NCBI RefSeq assembly: GCF_014203155.1 | Contig: NZ_JACHIK010000014.1 | Span: 1 to 64,000, forward strand | DNA: 64,000 nt | Origin: Shinella fusca | GTDB lineage: Bacteria; Pseudomonadota; Alphaproteobacteria; Rhizobiales; Rhizobiaceae | Reading direction: 5' to 3' | In this document: piece after piece, positions 35,505-44,479 of the stretch | Layout of the letters: the number at the start of each line of letters is the position of its first letter | Numbering within the stretch: position 1 is the first letter of the stretch | The notes under the pieces: generated by a model | Database searches by the model: none | Seen by the model: the letters and a program-made list of their open reading frames with translations, nothing else | What the model was told of the DNA's origin: nothing | Position numbers and translations under genes: made by a program

Positions 35505-36803
35505 TTGGCGATCAGACTTGACTACCAGAGCAGCGATTTCGAAAGCCGGTTCGCTGCCTTCCTGACCACCAAGCGCGAGGTCTCCGAGGACGTCAACGCC
35601 ATCGTGCGCACGATCATCGACGACGTGCGCGCCCGCGGCGACAAGGCGCTCGCCGACTATTCCAAGAAGTTCGACGGCCTCGATTTCTCCGTCACCTCCA
35701 TGCGCGTGTCGCTGGAGGAGATCGACGTCGCTTATGACGCCGTGGATCCGAAGATCGTCGCCGCGCTGGAGCTTGCCGCCCAGCGCATCGAGAAGCACCA
35801 CGCCCGCCAGAAGCCGAAGGACGACATCTACGAGGACGATATCGGCGTCGGCCTCGGCTCGCGCTGGACGGCGATCGACGCCGTCGGCCTCTATGTGCCG
35901 GGCGGCACCGCGAGCTATCCGAGTTCCGTGCTCATGAACGCCGTACCGGCCAAGGTCGCCGGCGTGCCGCGCATCGTCATGGTCGTGCCGGCGAAGGACG
36001 GCGAGATCAATCCGGCGGTGCTTGCCGCCGCGCGCATCGCCGGCGTGGACGAAATCTACCGCATCGGCGGCGCGCAGGCGGTCGCAGCGCTTGCCTACGG
36101 CACCGGGACCATCGCCCCCGTCGCCAAGATCACCGGCCCCGGCAATGCTTTCGTCGCCGCAGCCAAGCGGCAGGTCTTCGGCACCGTCGGCATCGACATG
36201 ATCGCCGGCCCTTCCGAAGTGCTCGTCATCGCCGACGGCGACAACGATCCCGACTGGCTGGCCGCCGACCTCCTCGCCCAGGCCGAACACGATGCCGGCG
36301 CCCAGTCGATCCTCGTCACGGACAGCCCCGCCCTTGCCGACGCGGTCGAGGCCGCCGTCGAGCGGCAGTTGAAGACGCTGGCGCGTTCCGAGACCGCGAG
36401 CGCGAGCTGGCGCGACTTCGGCGCGGTCATCCTCGTGCCGGAGCTTGCGAAAGCCGTGCCGCTCGCCAACCGCATCGCCGCCGAGCACCTGGAGATCGCC
36501 ACGGCCGATCCCGACGCGCTGCTGCCTGATATCCGCAATGCGGGCGCCATCTTCGTCGGCCGCCACACGCCGGAAGTCATCGGCGACTATGTCGGCGGCT
36601 CGAACCACGTCCTGCCGACCGCCCGCTCCGCCCGCTTCTCCTCCGGCCTTTCGGTGCTCGACTACATGAAGCGCACCTCGATCCTGCGCCTCGGGCCGGA
36701 CCAGCTCCGCGCGCTCGGCCCCGCCGCCGTCACGCTGGCCGAGGCCGAAGGGCTCGGCGCCCACGCCCGTTCCGTCGCGATCCGCCTCAACATGGAGACG
36801 TAA
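35505..36803 (+). CDS. hisD: Histidinol dehydrogenase
   Basis: NAD-dependent, zinc-containing enzyme for the last two steps of histidine synthesis. The 432-residue product has GLYVPGGTASYPSSVLMNA, the signature KITGPGNAFVAAAKRQVFG, AGPSEVLVIAD, and the zinc-site regions QAEHDAGAQ and EHLEI. The start is TTG at 35505, giving MAIRLDYQSSDFE, which fits the family; no ATG is nearby. It is isolated from other his genes, as commonly seen in rhizobia. Confidence 0.96.
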   Translation: MAIRLDYQSSDFESRFAAFLTTKREVSEDVNAIVRTIIDDVRARGDKALADYSKKFDGLDFSVTSMRVSLEEIDVAYDAVDPKIVAALELAAQRIEKHHARQKPKDDIYEDDIGVGLGSRWTAIDAVGLYVPGGTASYPSSVLMNAVPAKVAGVPRIVMVVPAKDGEINPAVLAAARIAGVDEIYRIGGAQAVAALAYGTGTIAPVAKITGPGNAFVAAAKRQVFGTVGIDMIAGPSEVLVIADGDNDPDWLAADLLAQAEHDAGAQSILVTDSPALADAVEAAVERQLKTLARSETASASWRDFGAVILVPELAKAVPLANRIAAEHLEIATADPDALLPDIRNAGAIFVGRHTPEVIGDYVGGSNHVLPTARSARFSSGLSVLDYMKRTSILRLGPDQLRALGPAAVTLAEAEGLGAHARSVAIRLNMET

Positions 36804-36806
36804 GGC

Positions 36807-37283
36807 ATGGCGACGAAAGGCCGTTTCCGCCTGTGCGACGTGGTGCTGGACGATACGATCGGCCGCGCCACGCCGGATGTGGAGCACGAGCGCGCCGTCG
36901 CCATCTTCGACCTGATCGAGGAGAACAGCTTCGAGCCGCTCGGCCACGCCGGCGGCCCCTATCGCCTCAACCTCTCGCTGCTCGATTCCAAGCTCGTCTT
37001 CGCCATCCGCACCGAAGGCGGCGAGGATGTCGCCACCCACATCCTCTCGCTGACGCCCTTCCGCCGCATCGTGAAGGATTACTTCCTGATCTGCGAAAGC
37101 TACTACCAGGCGATCCGCTCGGCGACGCCCAGCCAGATCGAGGCGATCGACATGGGCCGGCGCGGCATCCACAACGAAGGCTCGCAAACGCTGATGGACC
37201 GGCTGTCGGGCAAGATCAAATTCGACTTCGACACGGCGCGGCGCCTGTTCACGCTCGTCTGCGTCCTCTACTGGCGCGGGTGA
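36807..37283 (+). CDS. UPF0262 family protein
   Basis: A 158-residue protein conserved in alphaproteobacteria downstream of hisD. It contains the family stretches [20 protein letters not shown] and [20 protein letters not shown]. No fold or activity can be assigned. It starts three bases after hisD ends and is followed within 4 bp by the phosphatase gene, so the three form one operon. Confidence 0.9.
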   Translation: MATKGRFRLCDVVLDDTIGRATPDVEHERAVAIFDLIEENSFEPLGHAGGPYRLNLSLLDSKLVFAIRTEGGEDVATHILSLTPFRRIVKDYFLICESYYQAIRSATPSQIEAIDMGRRGIHNEGSQTLMDRLSGKIKFDFDTARRLFTLVCVLYWRG

Positions 37284-37287
37284 GCGG

Positions 37288-37749
37288 ATGGAGGGCGTTT
37301 CCCCGGCACCTGAGAAAGCCCCGCAGCGAACGCCCCGTTCGGTCCTCTTCATGTGCCGCATGAACGCCGTGCGCTCGCCCATGGCCGAGACCATCGCCCG
37401 CAGCCTCTTGCCCGGCACCTATGTCGCCTCCGCCGGCGTGCGGCCCGGCGAGCGCGATCCCTTCGTCGATGCCGTGCTCGGCGAGGTCGGCCTTTCGCTC
37501 GGCCGCCACGCGCCCCATTCGCTTGACGAGCTGGAGGACGACTATTTCGACCTCATCGTGACGCTCGCCCCGGAAGCCCACCACGCCGCCCTCGAACTCA
37601 CCCGCTCCATGGCCGTCGACGTCATGTACTGGCCGACGCCCGATCCGACGGTGGCGACGGGCACGCGCGACCAGATCATGAGCTCGTACCGCGAGGTCCG
37701 CGAGTTCCTGAAGATGCTGATCGAGAAGCGTTTGAAGGCGTCCGGCTGA
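37288..37749 (+). CDS. Low-molecular-weight protein-tyrosine phosphatase-like protein
   Basis: A 153-residue protein with the phosphatase P-loop C-x5-R-S (CRMNAVRSPMAE) after a short Pro-rich N-terminal extension, and the general-acid Asp in YWPTPDPT. The fold also includes ArsC-type arsenate reductases, but operon context with hisD/UPF0262 and before infA is the standard rhizobial arrangement and gives no hint of arsenic. The physiological target is unknown. Confidence 0.87.
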   Translation: MEGVSPAPEKAPQRTPRSVLFMCRMNAVRSPMAETIARSLLPGTYVASAGVRPGERDPFVDAVLGEVGLSLGRHAPHSLDELEDDYFDLIVTLAPEAHHAALELTRSMAVDVMYWPTPDPTVATGTRDQIMSSYREVREFLKMLIEKRLKASG

Positions 37750-37894
37750 GAAGGAAGCGGTTCTCTTTCCGGCAAATGCAGAAACCCGGCGCTTCGGTGT
37801 TCACAAAGCCCTGGCGATTGTGTAGTTTCCGGCAACTTTTTCGAGGCGGGCATCCGGCCTCCCCGAATTCACCCCACAGGAATATCACCGCAAG

Positions 37895-38113
37895 ATGGCA
37901 AAAGAAGAAGTCCTCGAATTTCCCGGCGTCGTGACGGAACTGCTCCCGAACGCAACCTTCCGCGTCAAGCTCGAAAACGAGCACGAGATCATCGCCCACA
38001 CCGCGGGCCGCATGCGCAAGAACCGCATCCGCGTTCTGGCCGGCGACAAGGTGCTGGTCGAGATGACTCCCTACGACCTCACCAAGGGCCGCATCACCTA
38101 CCGTTTCAAGTAA
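37895..38113 (+). CDS. infA: Translation initiation factor IF-1
   Basis: A 72-residue S1/OB-fold protein that occupies the ribosomal A site during initiation. The sequence starts [20 protein letters not shown] and ends [18 protein letters not shown], both diagnostic of IF-1. It has its own 145-bp upstream space, a likely site for a promoter. maf follows after 79 bp. Confidence 0.98.
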   Translation: MAKEEVLEFPGVVTELLPNATFRVKLENEHEIIAHTAGRMRKNRIRVLAGDKVLVEMTPYDLTKGRITYRFK

Positions 38114-38192
38114 GCCCAGGGACCGCGCCCTCGCCCCGGCTTCGAGCCGCGGCCTGAACGACGGCGCGTCCCGGACTTTTCCGGAAGACCCC

Positions 38193-38813
38193 ATGGCGCA
38201 GACCGAAAAGCTCATCCTCGCCTCCGGCTCGCCGCGCCGCGTCGAACTGCTCGCCCAGGCGGGCATCGCGCCCACGCGCCTGATGCCGATGGATATCGAC
38301 GAGACGCCGAAGCGCTCCGAGCATCCCCGCTCGCTCGCCCGGCGCCTTTCCACCGGCAAGGCGCAGGCCGCGCTTGCCGCCGTCAAGGGCGATCCCGCCT
38401 ATGCCGGCAGCTATATCCTGGCGGCCGACACGGTCGTCTCCGTCGGCCGGCGCATCCTGCCGAAGACGGAGATGGTCGACGAGGCCTCCGGCGCGCTGCA
38501 TCTCCTCTCCGGCCGCAGCCACCGCGTCTTCACGGGCGTCTGCCTCATCACGCCGGACCGTACGGTGCGCCAGAAGGTCATCGACACCAAGGTGCGCTTC
38601 AAGCGCCTGTCGAGCCAGGACATCGAGCAGTACCTCGCCTCCGGCCAATGGCGCGGCAAGGCGGGCGGCTATGCCATCCAGGGCATTGCCGGCAGCTTCG
38701 TCGTCAAGCTGGTCGGCTCCTATACCAACGTGGTCGGCCTTCCCCTCTACGAGACCCTCGCGCTGCTTTCCGGCGAAGGCTTCGACGTGCATGCGGGCTG
38801 GACGGATATCTGA
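38193..38813 (+). CDS. maf: Maf-family nucleoside triphosphate pyrophosphatase
   Basis: A 206-residue Maf protein; the family hydrolyses dTTP/UTP or modified nucleotides and affects septum formation. Visible signatures are [19 protein letters not shown], the catalytic [20 protein letters not shown] and [16 protein letters not shown]. It is followed by yacG after one base, the usual pair. Confidence 0.95.
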   Translation: MAQTEKLILASGSPRRVELLAQAGIAPTRLMPMDIDETPKRSEHPRSLARRLSTGKAQAALAAVKGDPAYAGSYILAADTVVSVGRRILPKTEMVDEASGALHLLSGRSHRVFTGVCLITPDRTVRQKVIDTKVRFKRLSSQDIEQYLASGQWRGKAGGYAIQGIAGSFVVKLVGSYTNVVGLPLYETLALLSGEGFDVHAGWTDI

Positions 38814-38814
38814 C

Positions 38815-39024
38815 ATGGCCGGCGAGACCGAAAAGCCCTCCGCCACCGTGGCGCCGCTGCGCAAGGCCGTGCCCTGCCCGATCTGCAAGCGCCCCTCCGC
38901 GCGCGAGCACTATCCCTTCTGCTCGCCCCGCTGCCGCGACGTCGACCTCAACCGCTGGCTCTCCGGCTCCTATGCCATCCCCGTCGCCGACGACGAGAAG
39001 AAGGCGGACGACGACGATATGTGA
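38815..39024 (+). CDS. yacG: DNA gyrase inhibitor YacG
   Basis: A 69-residue zinc-binding protein that inhibits gyrase by binding GyrB. The four-Cys motif is present as CPICKRPS then CSPRCRDVDL, followed by NRWLSGSYAIP and an acidic tail ending DDDDM. The ATG at 38815 follows the maf TGA at one base. Length is normal. Confidence 0.95.
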   Translation: MAGETEKPSATVAPLRKAVPCPICKRPSAREHYPFCSPRCRDVDLNRWLSGSYAIPVADDEKKADDDDM

Positions 39025-39108
39025 TGCCGCCCCCGCACGGCGAAAGCGCAGTCTTTTCCGCAGCTTGCAAACCCCGCCAATTTTCCCGCAAAAAACCGCC
39101 GTTGGGGC

Positions 39109-39136
39109 TGGACACATTTTCGCAAGATGCTATAAC
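39109..39136 (+). promoter_or_regulatory. Promoter of tRNA-Phe
   Basis: TGGACA (39109-39114) and TATAAC (39131-39136) are separated by 16 bp, about 60 bp before the tRNA. This is one of the better promoter matches in the window. Confidence 0.55.
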
Positions 39137-39197
39137 CCCGCTCGCTTCCGGGGCGGAACCAAACGCCCCACGGATTTCAACGAAATCCAAGCCGGAT

Positions 39198-39273
39198 GCC
39201 CGGATAGCTCAGTTGGTAGAGCAGCGGATTGAAAATCCGCGTGTCGGTGGTTCAAATCCGCCTCCGGGCACCA
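39198..39273 (+). tRNA. tRNA-Phe (anticodon GAA)
   Basis: A complete 76-nt cloverleaf: acceptor GCCCGGA/TCCGGGC, D-arm AGCTCAGTTGGTAGAGC, anticodon arm GCGGATTGAAAATCCGC with anticodon GAA, T-arm GGTGGTTCAAATCCGCC and encoded CCA. It lies directly after yacG, the common rhizobial order. Confidence 0.98.
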
Positions 39274-39427
39274 CTCATTGAATTTTTCGAAAACTCTTTG
39301 AGCTTATCTGCGCTGGAAATATGCGCGCGCACCCGCAAAATCGCTTCTTGCTTTCAGGGTTTCCCGCCGCGTTGAGCCGTATCGCGGAGCTGACCGCGTA
39401 AGTTCGCGGCAAGGTATTCTCCCGCCA

Positions 39428-39463
39428 AAACGAAAGCGGCGGATGGTTGGGCCATCCGCCGCT
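39428..39463 (-). terminator. Terminator of the Liv-type transporter operon
   Basis: AGCGGCGGATGG (39435-39446) pairs perfectly with CCATCCGCCGCT (39452-39463). On the minus strand the stem is followed by TTCGTTTTGG. It lies 24 bp after the stop of the substrate-binding protein gene. Confidence 0.7.
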
Positions 39464-39486
39464 CTCCGCTTGTTCTTTACGGTGGC

Positions 39487-40662
39487 TTACTTGGCCGCGT
39501 GGGCCGGGTCCTTGACGGCTTCGATGGTCTCGAATTCGGTGTTGTAGAGTTCGCCGTTCACGCGCTCGACCTTGCGCATGTAGATGTTCTGCACGATGTC
39601 ACGTGTCTCGGGGTCGATGGAGATCGGCCCGCGGGGGCTGTCGAGCTTCATGCCCTTGGCGGCTTCGACGAAGACGTCGCCCGTCGCATCGCCGCCGGTC
39701 TTGTCGAGCGTCTTGTAGATGAGGTCCAGCGCGTCATAGGCGGCGACGGCGACCATGTTCGGCCGCATGCCGTCGTTCTCCTTCTTGAAGGCCTCGACGA
39801 AGGCCTTGTTCTCCGGCGAATCGTGGCTGGCCGAATAGGGCCCGCCGGTGATGACGCCGATGGCCGGGTCGCCCATGTTGTTGACGAGGTCGTCGTCGGT
39901 GACGTCCGCCGCGGCGATCACCTTGATGCCCGACTTGTCGAGGCCGCGTTCGACGAACTGCTTCATGAAGGCCGCGCCCGCGCCGGTCGGCACGAAGACG
40001 AAGAGCGCTTCCGGCTTCTCGTCCGCCGCGCGCTGCAGGAAGGGTGCGAAATCCGGGTTGGCGAGCGGCACCTTCAGTTGCGCAGTAACCGTGCCGCCGT
40101 TCGCTTCCAGCGCCTTCTTGAACCAGACCTCGGCATCGGCGCCGGGGCCGTAGTCGGAGACGATCGTGACGAATTTCTTCGTGCCGTTCTTCGCTGCCCA
40201 CTCGCCGATGATGTTCGCCATCTGCGGAATGGTCCAGGACGTGCGCAGCATGTAGGGCGAGGCGTCCATGATCGCGGAGGTCGCCGCCACCATCACCACC
40301 TGCGGGACCCTGGCGCGCTTGGAAAGCTGGGCGACGGAGAGCGCCGTCGGCGTGTTGCCGAAGCCGGCCAGCACGGAGACGTGATCCTTCGTCACCAGTT
40401 CCTGCGCGAGGCGCAGCGCATTGTCCGGCGTCGAGGCGTCGTCCTTGACAATGAACTCTACCTGCTTGCCGCCGGCCGTCTCGCCGTGGGTGGCGACGAA
40501 GGTCTTCAGCGCGGCACTGATCTGCCGCCCGTTCGACTGGAAGCCGCCGGTCAGCGGAATGACGACGCCCACCTTGACCGCATCCGCCGCAAGGCCGGCG
40601 CCGGTTGCCGCGATGAGCGCGATGGCGGCGATGCCGCCCATTGCAAAAGCCTTCAAACGCAT
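39487..40662 (-). CDS. Branched-chain amino-acid/aromatic-acid-type ABC transporter, substrate-binding protein
   Basis: A 391-residue periplasmic binding protein of the Leu/Ile/Val-type family (Peripla_BP_6), with signal peptide MRLKAFAMGGIAAIALIAAT ending near GLAADA. Mature protein begins VKVGVVIPLTGGFQSNGRQI. Members of this family bind branched amino acids, amides or aromatic acids. The adjacent ring-cleavage genes and a shared operator point to an aromatic acid. The ATG at 40662 has an excellent GGAGGAG site. It is the last of the five transporter genes, 43 bp after livF, with its own terminator. Confidence 0.9.
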   Translation of the reverse strand: MRLKAFAMGGIAAIALIAATGAGLAADAVKVGVVIPLTGGFQSNGRQISAALKTFVATHGETAGGKQVEFIVKDDASTPDNALRLAQELVTKDHVSVLAGFGNTPTALSVAQLSKRARVPQVVMVAATSAIMDASPYMLRTSWTIPQMANIIGEWAAKNGTKKFVTIVSDYGPGADAEVWFKKALEANGGTVTAQLKVPLANPDFAPFLQRAADEKPEALFVFVPTGAGAAFMKQFVERGLDKSGIKVIAAADVTDDDLVNNMGDPAIGVITGGPYSASHDSPENKAFVEAFKKENDGMRPNMVAVAAYDALDLIYKTLDKTGGDATGDVFVEAAKGMKLDSPRGPISIDPETRDIVQNIYMRKVERVNGELYNTEFETIEAVKDPAHAAK

Positions 40663-40705
40663 TCTTCTCCTCCTGTGGTTTGAAATATCCGCCATGGCCG
40701 GTTCC

Positions 40706-41416
40706 TCAGTCCTCTCCTCCGATACCGAGGAAGCGGCCGAGCACGGCCGTATCCGCCGCCAGCGTCCCGCTGGCGCCCGTATAGGCGACCGTGCCCCTGT
40801 CGAGGATCACGGCCCTGTCGGTGATGGCGAGGATCTGGCGGGCGTGCTGCTCGACGACGATGGCCGCCATGCCCTCCTCGCGGACGATCCAGCGGATCGC
40901 TGCAAGCAGCTCTTCCACGATGATCGGCGCCAGCCCCTCGGTCGGCTCGTCCAGCAGCAGCACCTTCGGATTGAGCACGAGGGCGCGGGCGATTGCGAGC
41001 ATCTGCTGCTCGCCGCCGGAAAGCTGGTTGCCGAAATTGCGCCTGCGCTCCTCAAGGCGCGGAAAGAGGCCGTAGACGGCCTCCAGCGTCCAGCGCCCCG
41101 GCCTTGCGACGGCGGTGATGTTCTCCTCCACCGTCAGCGAGCGGAAGATGCCGCGCTCCTGCGGCACCCAGCCGATGCCGGCCTCCACGCGGCGCTCCGG
41201 CGAAAGGCGCGCGATGTCCTGCCCGCCGAGAAGGATGCGCCCGCCCTGCTGGCGCGTCAGGCCGATGACGGTGTTGAGCGTCGTCGTCTTGCCGACGCCG
41301 TTGCGGCCGAGCAGCGCCATGGCCTCGCCCTCGCAAAGGCCAAAGCTCACCTGTTGCAGCACCGTGGCGCGGCCGTAGCCTGCCGAGACCTGTTCCAGCA
41401 CGAGAAGTTCAGCCAT
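40706..41416 (-). CDS. livF: ABC transporter ATP-binding protein, LivF type
   Basis: A 236-residue cytoplasmic ATPase that powers the Liv-type importer. Walker A is GRNGVGKTTTLN, the signature LSGGEQQMLAIARAL, Walker B LLLDEPTEGLAP. The start MAELLVLEQVSAGYG at 41416 is the normal LivF N-terminus and overlaps the end of the livG-type gene by 8 bp; a longer frame upstream is ignored. The gene symbol denotes family membership, not branched-chain specificity. Confidence 0.93.
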   Translation of the reverse strand: MAELLVLEQVSAGYGRATVLQQVSFGLCEGEAMALLGRNGVGKTTTLNTVIGLTRQQGGRILLGGQDIARLSPERRVEAGIGWVPQERGIFRSLTVEENITAVARPGRWTLEAVYGLFPRLEERRRNFGNQLSGGEQQMLAIARALVLNPKVLLLDEPTEGLAPIIVEELLAAIRWIVREEGMAAIVVEQHARQILAITDRAVILDRGTVAYTGASGTLAADTAVLGRFLGIGGED

Positions 41417-42161
41417 GCTGCCCGCCTCCGAGATAGACGTCCTTGACGCGAGGATCGTGCGCGATCTCATCCACCGTGCCTTCGGCGAAGAGCCCGCCGG
41501 ACACGAGGACCGAGATGCGGTTCGCGAAGGTGAAGACGAGGTCCATGTCGTGCTCGATCAGCAGGATCGCGACGTCGGAAGGGAGCGCGGCAAGGCGCGA
41601 CAGCACCTCCTGCCTGTCCGCCTCCGGCACGCCGGCCGCCGGCTCGTCGAGCAGCAGCACGCGCGGCTTCAGCGCGATGGCGAGCGCGATTTCGAGGAGG
41701 CGCTGCTTGCCGTAGGGCAGGTCCGAGCAGGTTTCCCCCGCCACGCTCTCCAGCCCGAAGCCGCGCAGGAGGTCCGCGATTTCCGTGTCGATCCCCCTCG
41801 CCCGGCCGATCGACCGGAAGGGGTTCCACCCCTCGCCGCGCCGCTCGGCGACGACGAGTGCAAGGCTCTCGATGACCGTGAGTCCGCCGAAGAGCTGGTT
41901 GATCTGGAAGGTGCGCACGAGGCCACGCTGGACGCGCGCTTCCCGCTTCATACCGGTGATCGCCTTGCCGTCCAGCAGGATTTCGCCGGAAGTCGGCGAG
42001 AGAACGCCCGTCAGGAGGTTGATGAAGGTCGTCTTGCCGGCGCCGTTCGGGCCGATCAGGGCATGGCGGGCACCGCGCTCCAGGCGGAAGCTCACGTCGG
42101 TCGTCGCCTGCAGGGCGCCGAACATGCGGTTGAGGTGGCGCGTTTCGAGAAGGGCGGTCAT
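41409..42161 (-). CDS. livG: ABC transporter ATP-binding protein, LivG type
   Basis: A 250-residue ATPase, partner of the LivF-type protein. It has Walker A GPNGAGKTTFINLLTG, the Q-loop region, signature LPYGKQRLLEIALAIAL (a LivG-like variant of LSGG) and Walker B VLLLDEPAAGVPE. Overlaps both neighbours by a few bases, so translation of the transporter genes is coupled. Confidence 0.93.
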   Translation of the reverse strand: MTALLETRHLNRMFGALQATTDVSFRLERGARHALIGPNGAGKTTFINLLTGVLSPTSGEILLDGKAITGMKREARVQRGLVRTFQINQLFGGLTVIESLALVVAERRGEGWNPFRSIGRARGIDTEIADLLRGFGLESVAGETCSDLPYGKQRLLEIALAIALKPRVLLLDEPAAGVPEADRQEVLSRLAALPSDVAILLIEHDMDLVFTFANRISVLVSGGLFAEGTVDEIAHDPRVKDVYLGGGQHG

Positions 42162-43198
42162 GGCTTTTCCTCCGCGACGCGGCGGCTTGCGGCCTTGCCG
42201 GCGAAAAGGCGGGCAAGGCGGATGGAGACCGCGCGGACCAGCGCGCGCGGCCGCTCGCGTCCGATCAGCACGAAGGCGACGAGCAGGAGGCCGATCCAGA
42301 ACTGCCAGTATTGCGGCGTAAGGTTCGACAGGACGTCCTGGATGAGCTTGTAGACCAGCGCGCCGACCACGCCGCCATAGAGATAGCCCGTGCCGCCGAT
42401 GGTGAGGATCATCAGGCCGTCCGCGGACTTCTGGAACGACAACGCATCCAGCGAGACGAACATCTGCGTCTGCGTGAAAAGTGCGCCGGCGATGCCGGCA
42501 TAGGCGCCGCCCAGCGTGTAGATGGCGATCAGCCGCGGGTTGACCGGGATGCCGACCGCCGAGGCGCGCAGCGGATTGTCGCGGATCGCCCTGAGCGAAT
42601 AGCCGAAGGGCGAGGCCAGCACGATGCGGGCGACGACGATGAGCACGAAGAGAACGCCGAGGCTGTAGGCATAGGCGGTGCGGCCGAAGATATCGAATTC
42701 GAAGAGCCCGAAGAGCGGCGCGGTCTCCACGCCCTGCAGGCCGTCCGCCCCTCCGGTCAGCCAGTCCGCCTGGTTGGCGATCTCCATGAAGACGGCGGCG
42801 ACGCCGAGCGTCACCATCAGCCGCGTCAGGTCCGCCCCGCGCAGCAGCAGGAAGCCGGTGAGGAAGGCGACGGCCGCGCCGGCAAGGCCGCCGACGAGGA
42901 GGCCGCTCAAGGGCTCGCCGGTGACGTGGGCCGAGAACAGGCCCGCCGCATAGGCTCCGACGCCGTACATGGCCGACTGGCCGAGCGAGACGATGCCGGC
43001 ATAGCCGAGGATGAGATCGAGCGAGAGGGCGAGGATCGCGAAATTGACGATCTCGGCGAGGATGAGGTGCTGTTCCGGCAGGAAGAACCAGGCGGCGACG
43101 GCGAGGATCCAGAGGAGGATTTCAAGCACGCCCCAGCGGTTGGCGCGCCGGAGGGCGCCGGCCACGCCGGCGGGAGCGGAAGACATGCCGGAGACCAT
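42158..43198 (-). CDS. livM: ABC transporter permease, LivM type
   Basis: A 346-residue inner-membrane permease with about nine hydrophobic segments. The recognisable LivM core is ILALSLDLILGYAGIVSLGQ then GVGAYAAGLFSAH, and the cytoplasmic coupling loop SPFGYSLRAIRDNPLRASAVG. The ATG at 43198 overlaps the livH stop (TGATG); an ATG at 43186 is a possible alternative. Works with the LivH-type protein as the translocation channel. Confidence 0.92.
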   Translation of the reverse strand: MVSGMSSAPAGVAGALRRANRWGVLEILLWILAVAAWFFLPEQHLILAEIVNFAILALSLDLILGYAGIVSLGQSAMYGVGAYAAGLFSAHVTGEPLSGLLVGGLAGAAVAFLTGFLLLRGADLTRLMVTLGVAAVFMEIANQADWLTGGADGLQGVETAPLFGLFEFDIFGRTAYAYSLGVLFVLIVVARIVLASPFGYSLRAIRDNPLRASAVGIPVNPRLIAIYTLGGAYAGIAGALFTQTQMFVSLDALSFQKSADGLMILTIGGTGYLYGGVVGALVYKLIQDVLSNLTPQYWQFWIGLLLVAFVLIGRERPRALVRAVSIRLARLFAGKAASRRVAEEKP

Positions 43199-44052
43199 CA
43201 GTTCGCCCTCGCGAAAAGGCCTTGCGGCTTCAGGACGAGCACGGCGACCAGCACGATATAGATGACGAAGCCGCCGATGGAGGGCACGTAATACTTGCCG
43301 AGCACGTCGGCGAGGCCGAGCAGGATGGAGGCGGCAAGCGCGCCATACATGCTGGCCGTGCCGCCGACGGAAACGACAATGAGGAAATAGACCATGAACT
43401 TGAGCGGAAAGGTGGGATCGAGGCCGAGGATCTCCGCGCCGAGCGCGCCGCCGAGGCCGGCAAGCCCCGAGCCGACGGCGAAGGTGACGGCGAAGACCGT
43501 GTTGACGCGGATGCCGACGCCGCGCGCGACCCGGCGATTGTCCACCGAAGCGCGAAGCTGGCTGCCGAAGCGGGTGCGGCTGTTGATGAGCTGGAGGACG
43601 ATGGCGAGGATGCCGCAGACGACGATGAGGAAGGCGCGGTAGATGCCGATGCCGACCCCGGCGATCTCCACGCGCCCCTTGAGGAATTCGGGAAGCGCGA
43701 GGATCTGCTGCTGCGAGCCCATCAGGTAATCGACGCCGGCGACCGCCATGAAGACGAGGCCGATGGAAAAGAGCACCTGGTCGAGCGGGCTCCTGTCGTA
43801 CATCGGCTTGTAGAGCAGCCGTTCGAGGAGCGCGCCGACGAGTGCTGTGGCGATGAAGGCGATCGGCAGCGTTGCGAGGAACGGCACGCCGAACCTGTTG
43901 GTCAGGATGACGGTGACATAGCCGCCGGCCATGGCAAAGGCGCCGTGCGCAAGGTTGATGAAGTTCATCAGGCCGAGCGTCACCGCCAGCCCGCAGGACA
44001 GCACGAACAGCAGCATGCCGTAGGCCACTCCATCGAATAAAAGGGTCAGCAT
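43198..44052 (-). CDS. livH: ABC transporter permease, LivH type
   Basis: A 284-residue inner-membrane permease beginning MLTLLFDGVAYGMLLFVLSC with the LivH signature GLMNFINLAHGAFAMAGGY. The ATG at 44052 has GGGAGG seven bases before it. It is the first gene of the transporter operon. About 115 bp upstream is the operator-like motif shared with the catabolic operon promoter. Confidence 0.93.
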   Translation of the reverse strand: MLTLLFDGVAYGMLLFVLSCGLAVTLGLMNFINLAHGAFAMAGGYVTVILTNRFGVPFLATLPIAFIATALVGALLERLLYKPMYDRSPLDQVLFSIGLVFMAVAGVDYLMGSQQQILALPEFLKGRVEIAGVGIGIYRAFLIVVCGILAIVLQLINSRTRFGSQLRASVDNRRVARGVGIRVNTVFAVTFAVGSGLAGLGGALGAEILGLDPTFPLKFMVYFLIVVSVGGTASMYGALAASILLGLADVLGKYYVPSIGGFVIYIVLVAVLVLKPQGLFARAN

Positions 44053-44144
44053 GCGTCCTCCCGGGGCGGGCGTTTGCGGGACCGGCCGGTTTCCTCCCGG
44101 TCCCTGTGTGGAAGCACCTTGTTCCCAACAGGCCCCCATTTCCA

Positions 44145-44182
44145 TTTAGAAGTGGCCCGCTCACAATAAGAAATGGCTATAA
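44145..44182. promoter_or_regulatory. Bipartite LysR-type operator in front of the transporter operon
   Basis: ATAAGAAATGGCTATAA (44166-44182) contains a T-N11-A LysR box, and a second degenerate half (TTTAGAAGTGGCC, 44145-44157) lies 21 bp away. The same pair with the same phasing and orientation occurs at 47979-48016 before the galB-like gene. On the minus strand the stronger site is farther from the livH start codon, as expected for a LysR recognition site followed by an activation site. Confidence 0.6.
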
Positions 44183-44315
44183 TTGATTTCTGCCAAGAAC
44201 GATGGAGAGGCCGAAATATCCCAGCAAAAACAATAAGCCGCCGGCAATACCGGCGGCTTCAAAGGTAAAGAGGATGTTGGCAGGCCCCTGCCATCAGAGG
44301 GGCAATTGCATATGA

Positions 44316-44453
44316 AGCCCCTCTCTGCCTGCCGGCATCTCCCCCACAAGGGGGGAGAAAGGCTGGCGGCACGCTCTTCCCTCCAAATTTTCCGCTGAGG
44401 GTGCCGCACTGTAAGTCCCTTCCCCTTGTGGGGAAGGGACTTAGGAAGGGGTC
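44316..44453. repeat. RIME-like palindromic repeat between the catabolic genes and the transporter genes
   Basis: The element begins AAGCCCCTCTCTGCCTGCCG, with a CTCCCCC/GGGGGGAG hairpin, and ends with CCCTTCCCC/GGGGAAGGG. It lies 27 bp after the tautomerase stop codon and so closes the catabolic operon before the separate transporter promoter. The gap 44053-44479 holds only this repeat and the operator at 44145. Confidence 0.85.
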
Positions 44454-44479
44454 CTCAATCCATATGCGATTGCCTGCCG

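Noticed and set aside
34959-37418. An 819-codon minus-strand open frame over DUF2948, hisD and the UPF0262 gene
   Set aside because: It crosses three recognised plus-strand genes and has biased, motif-free composition.
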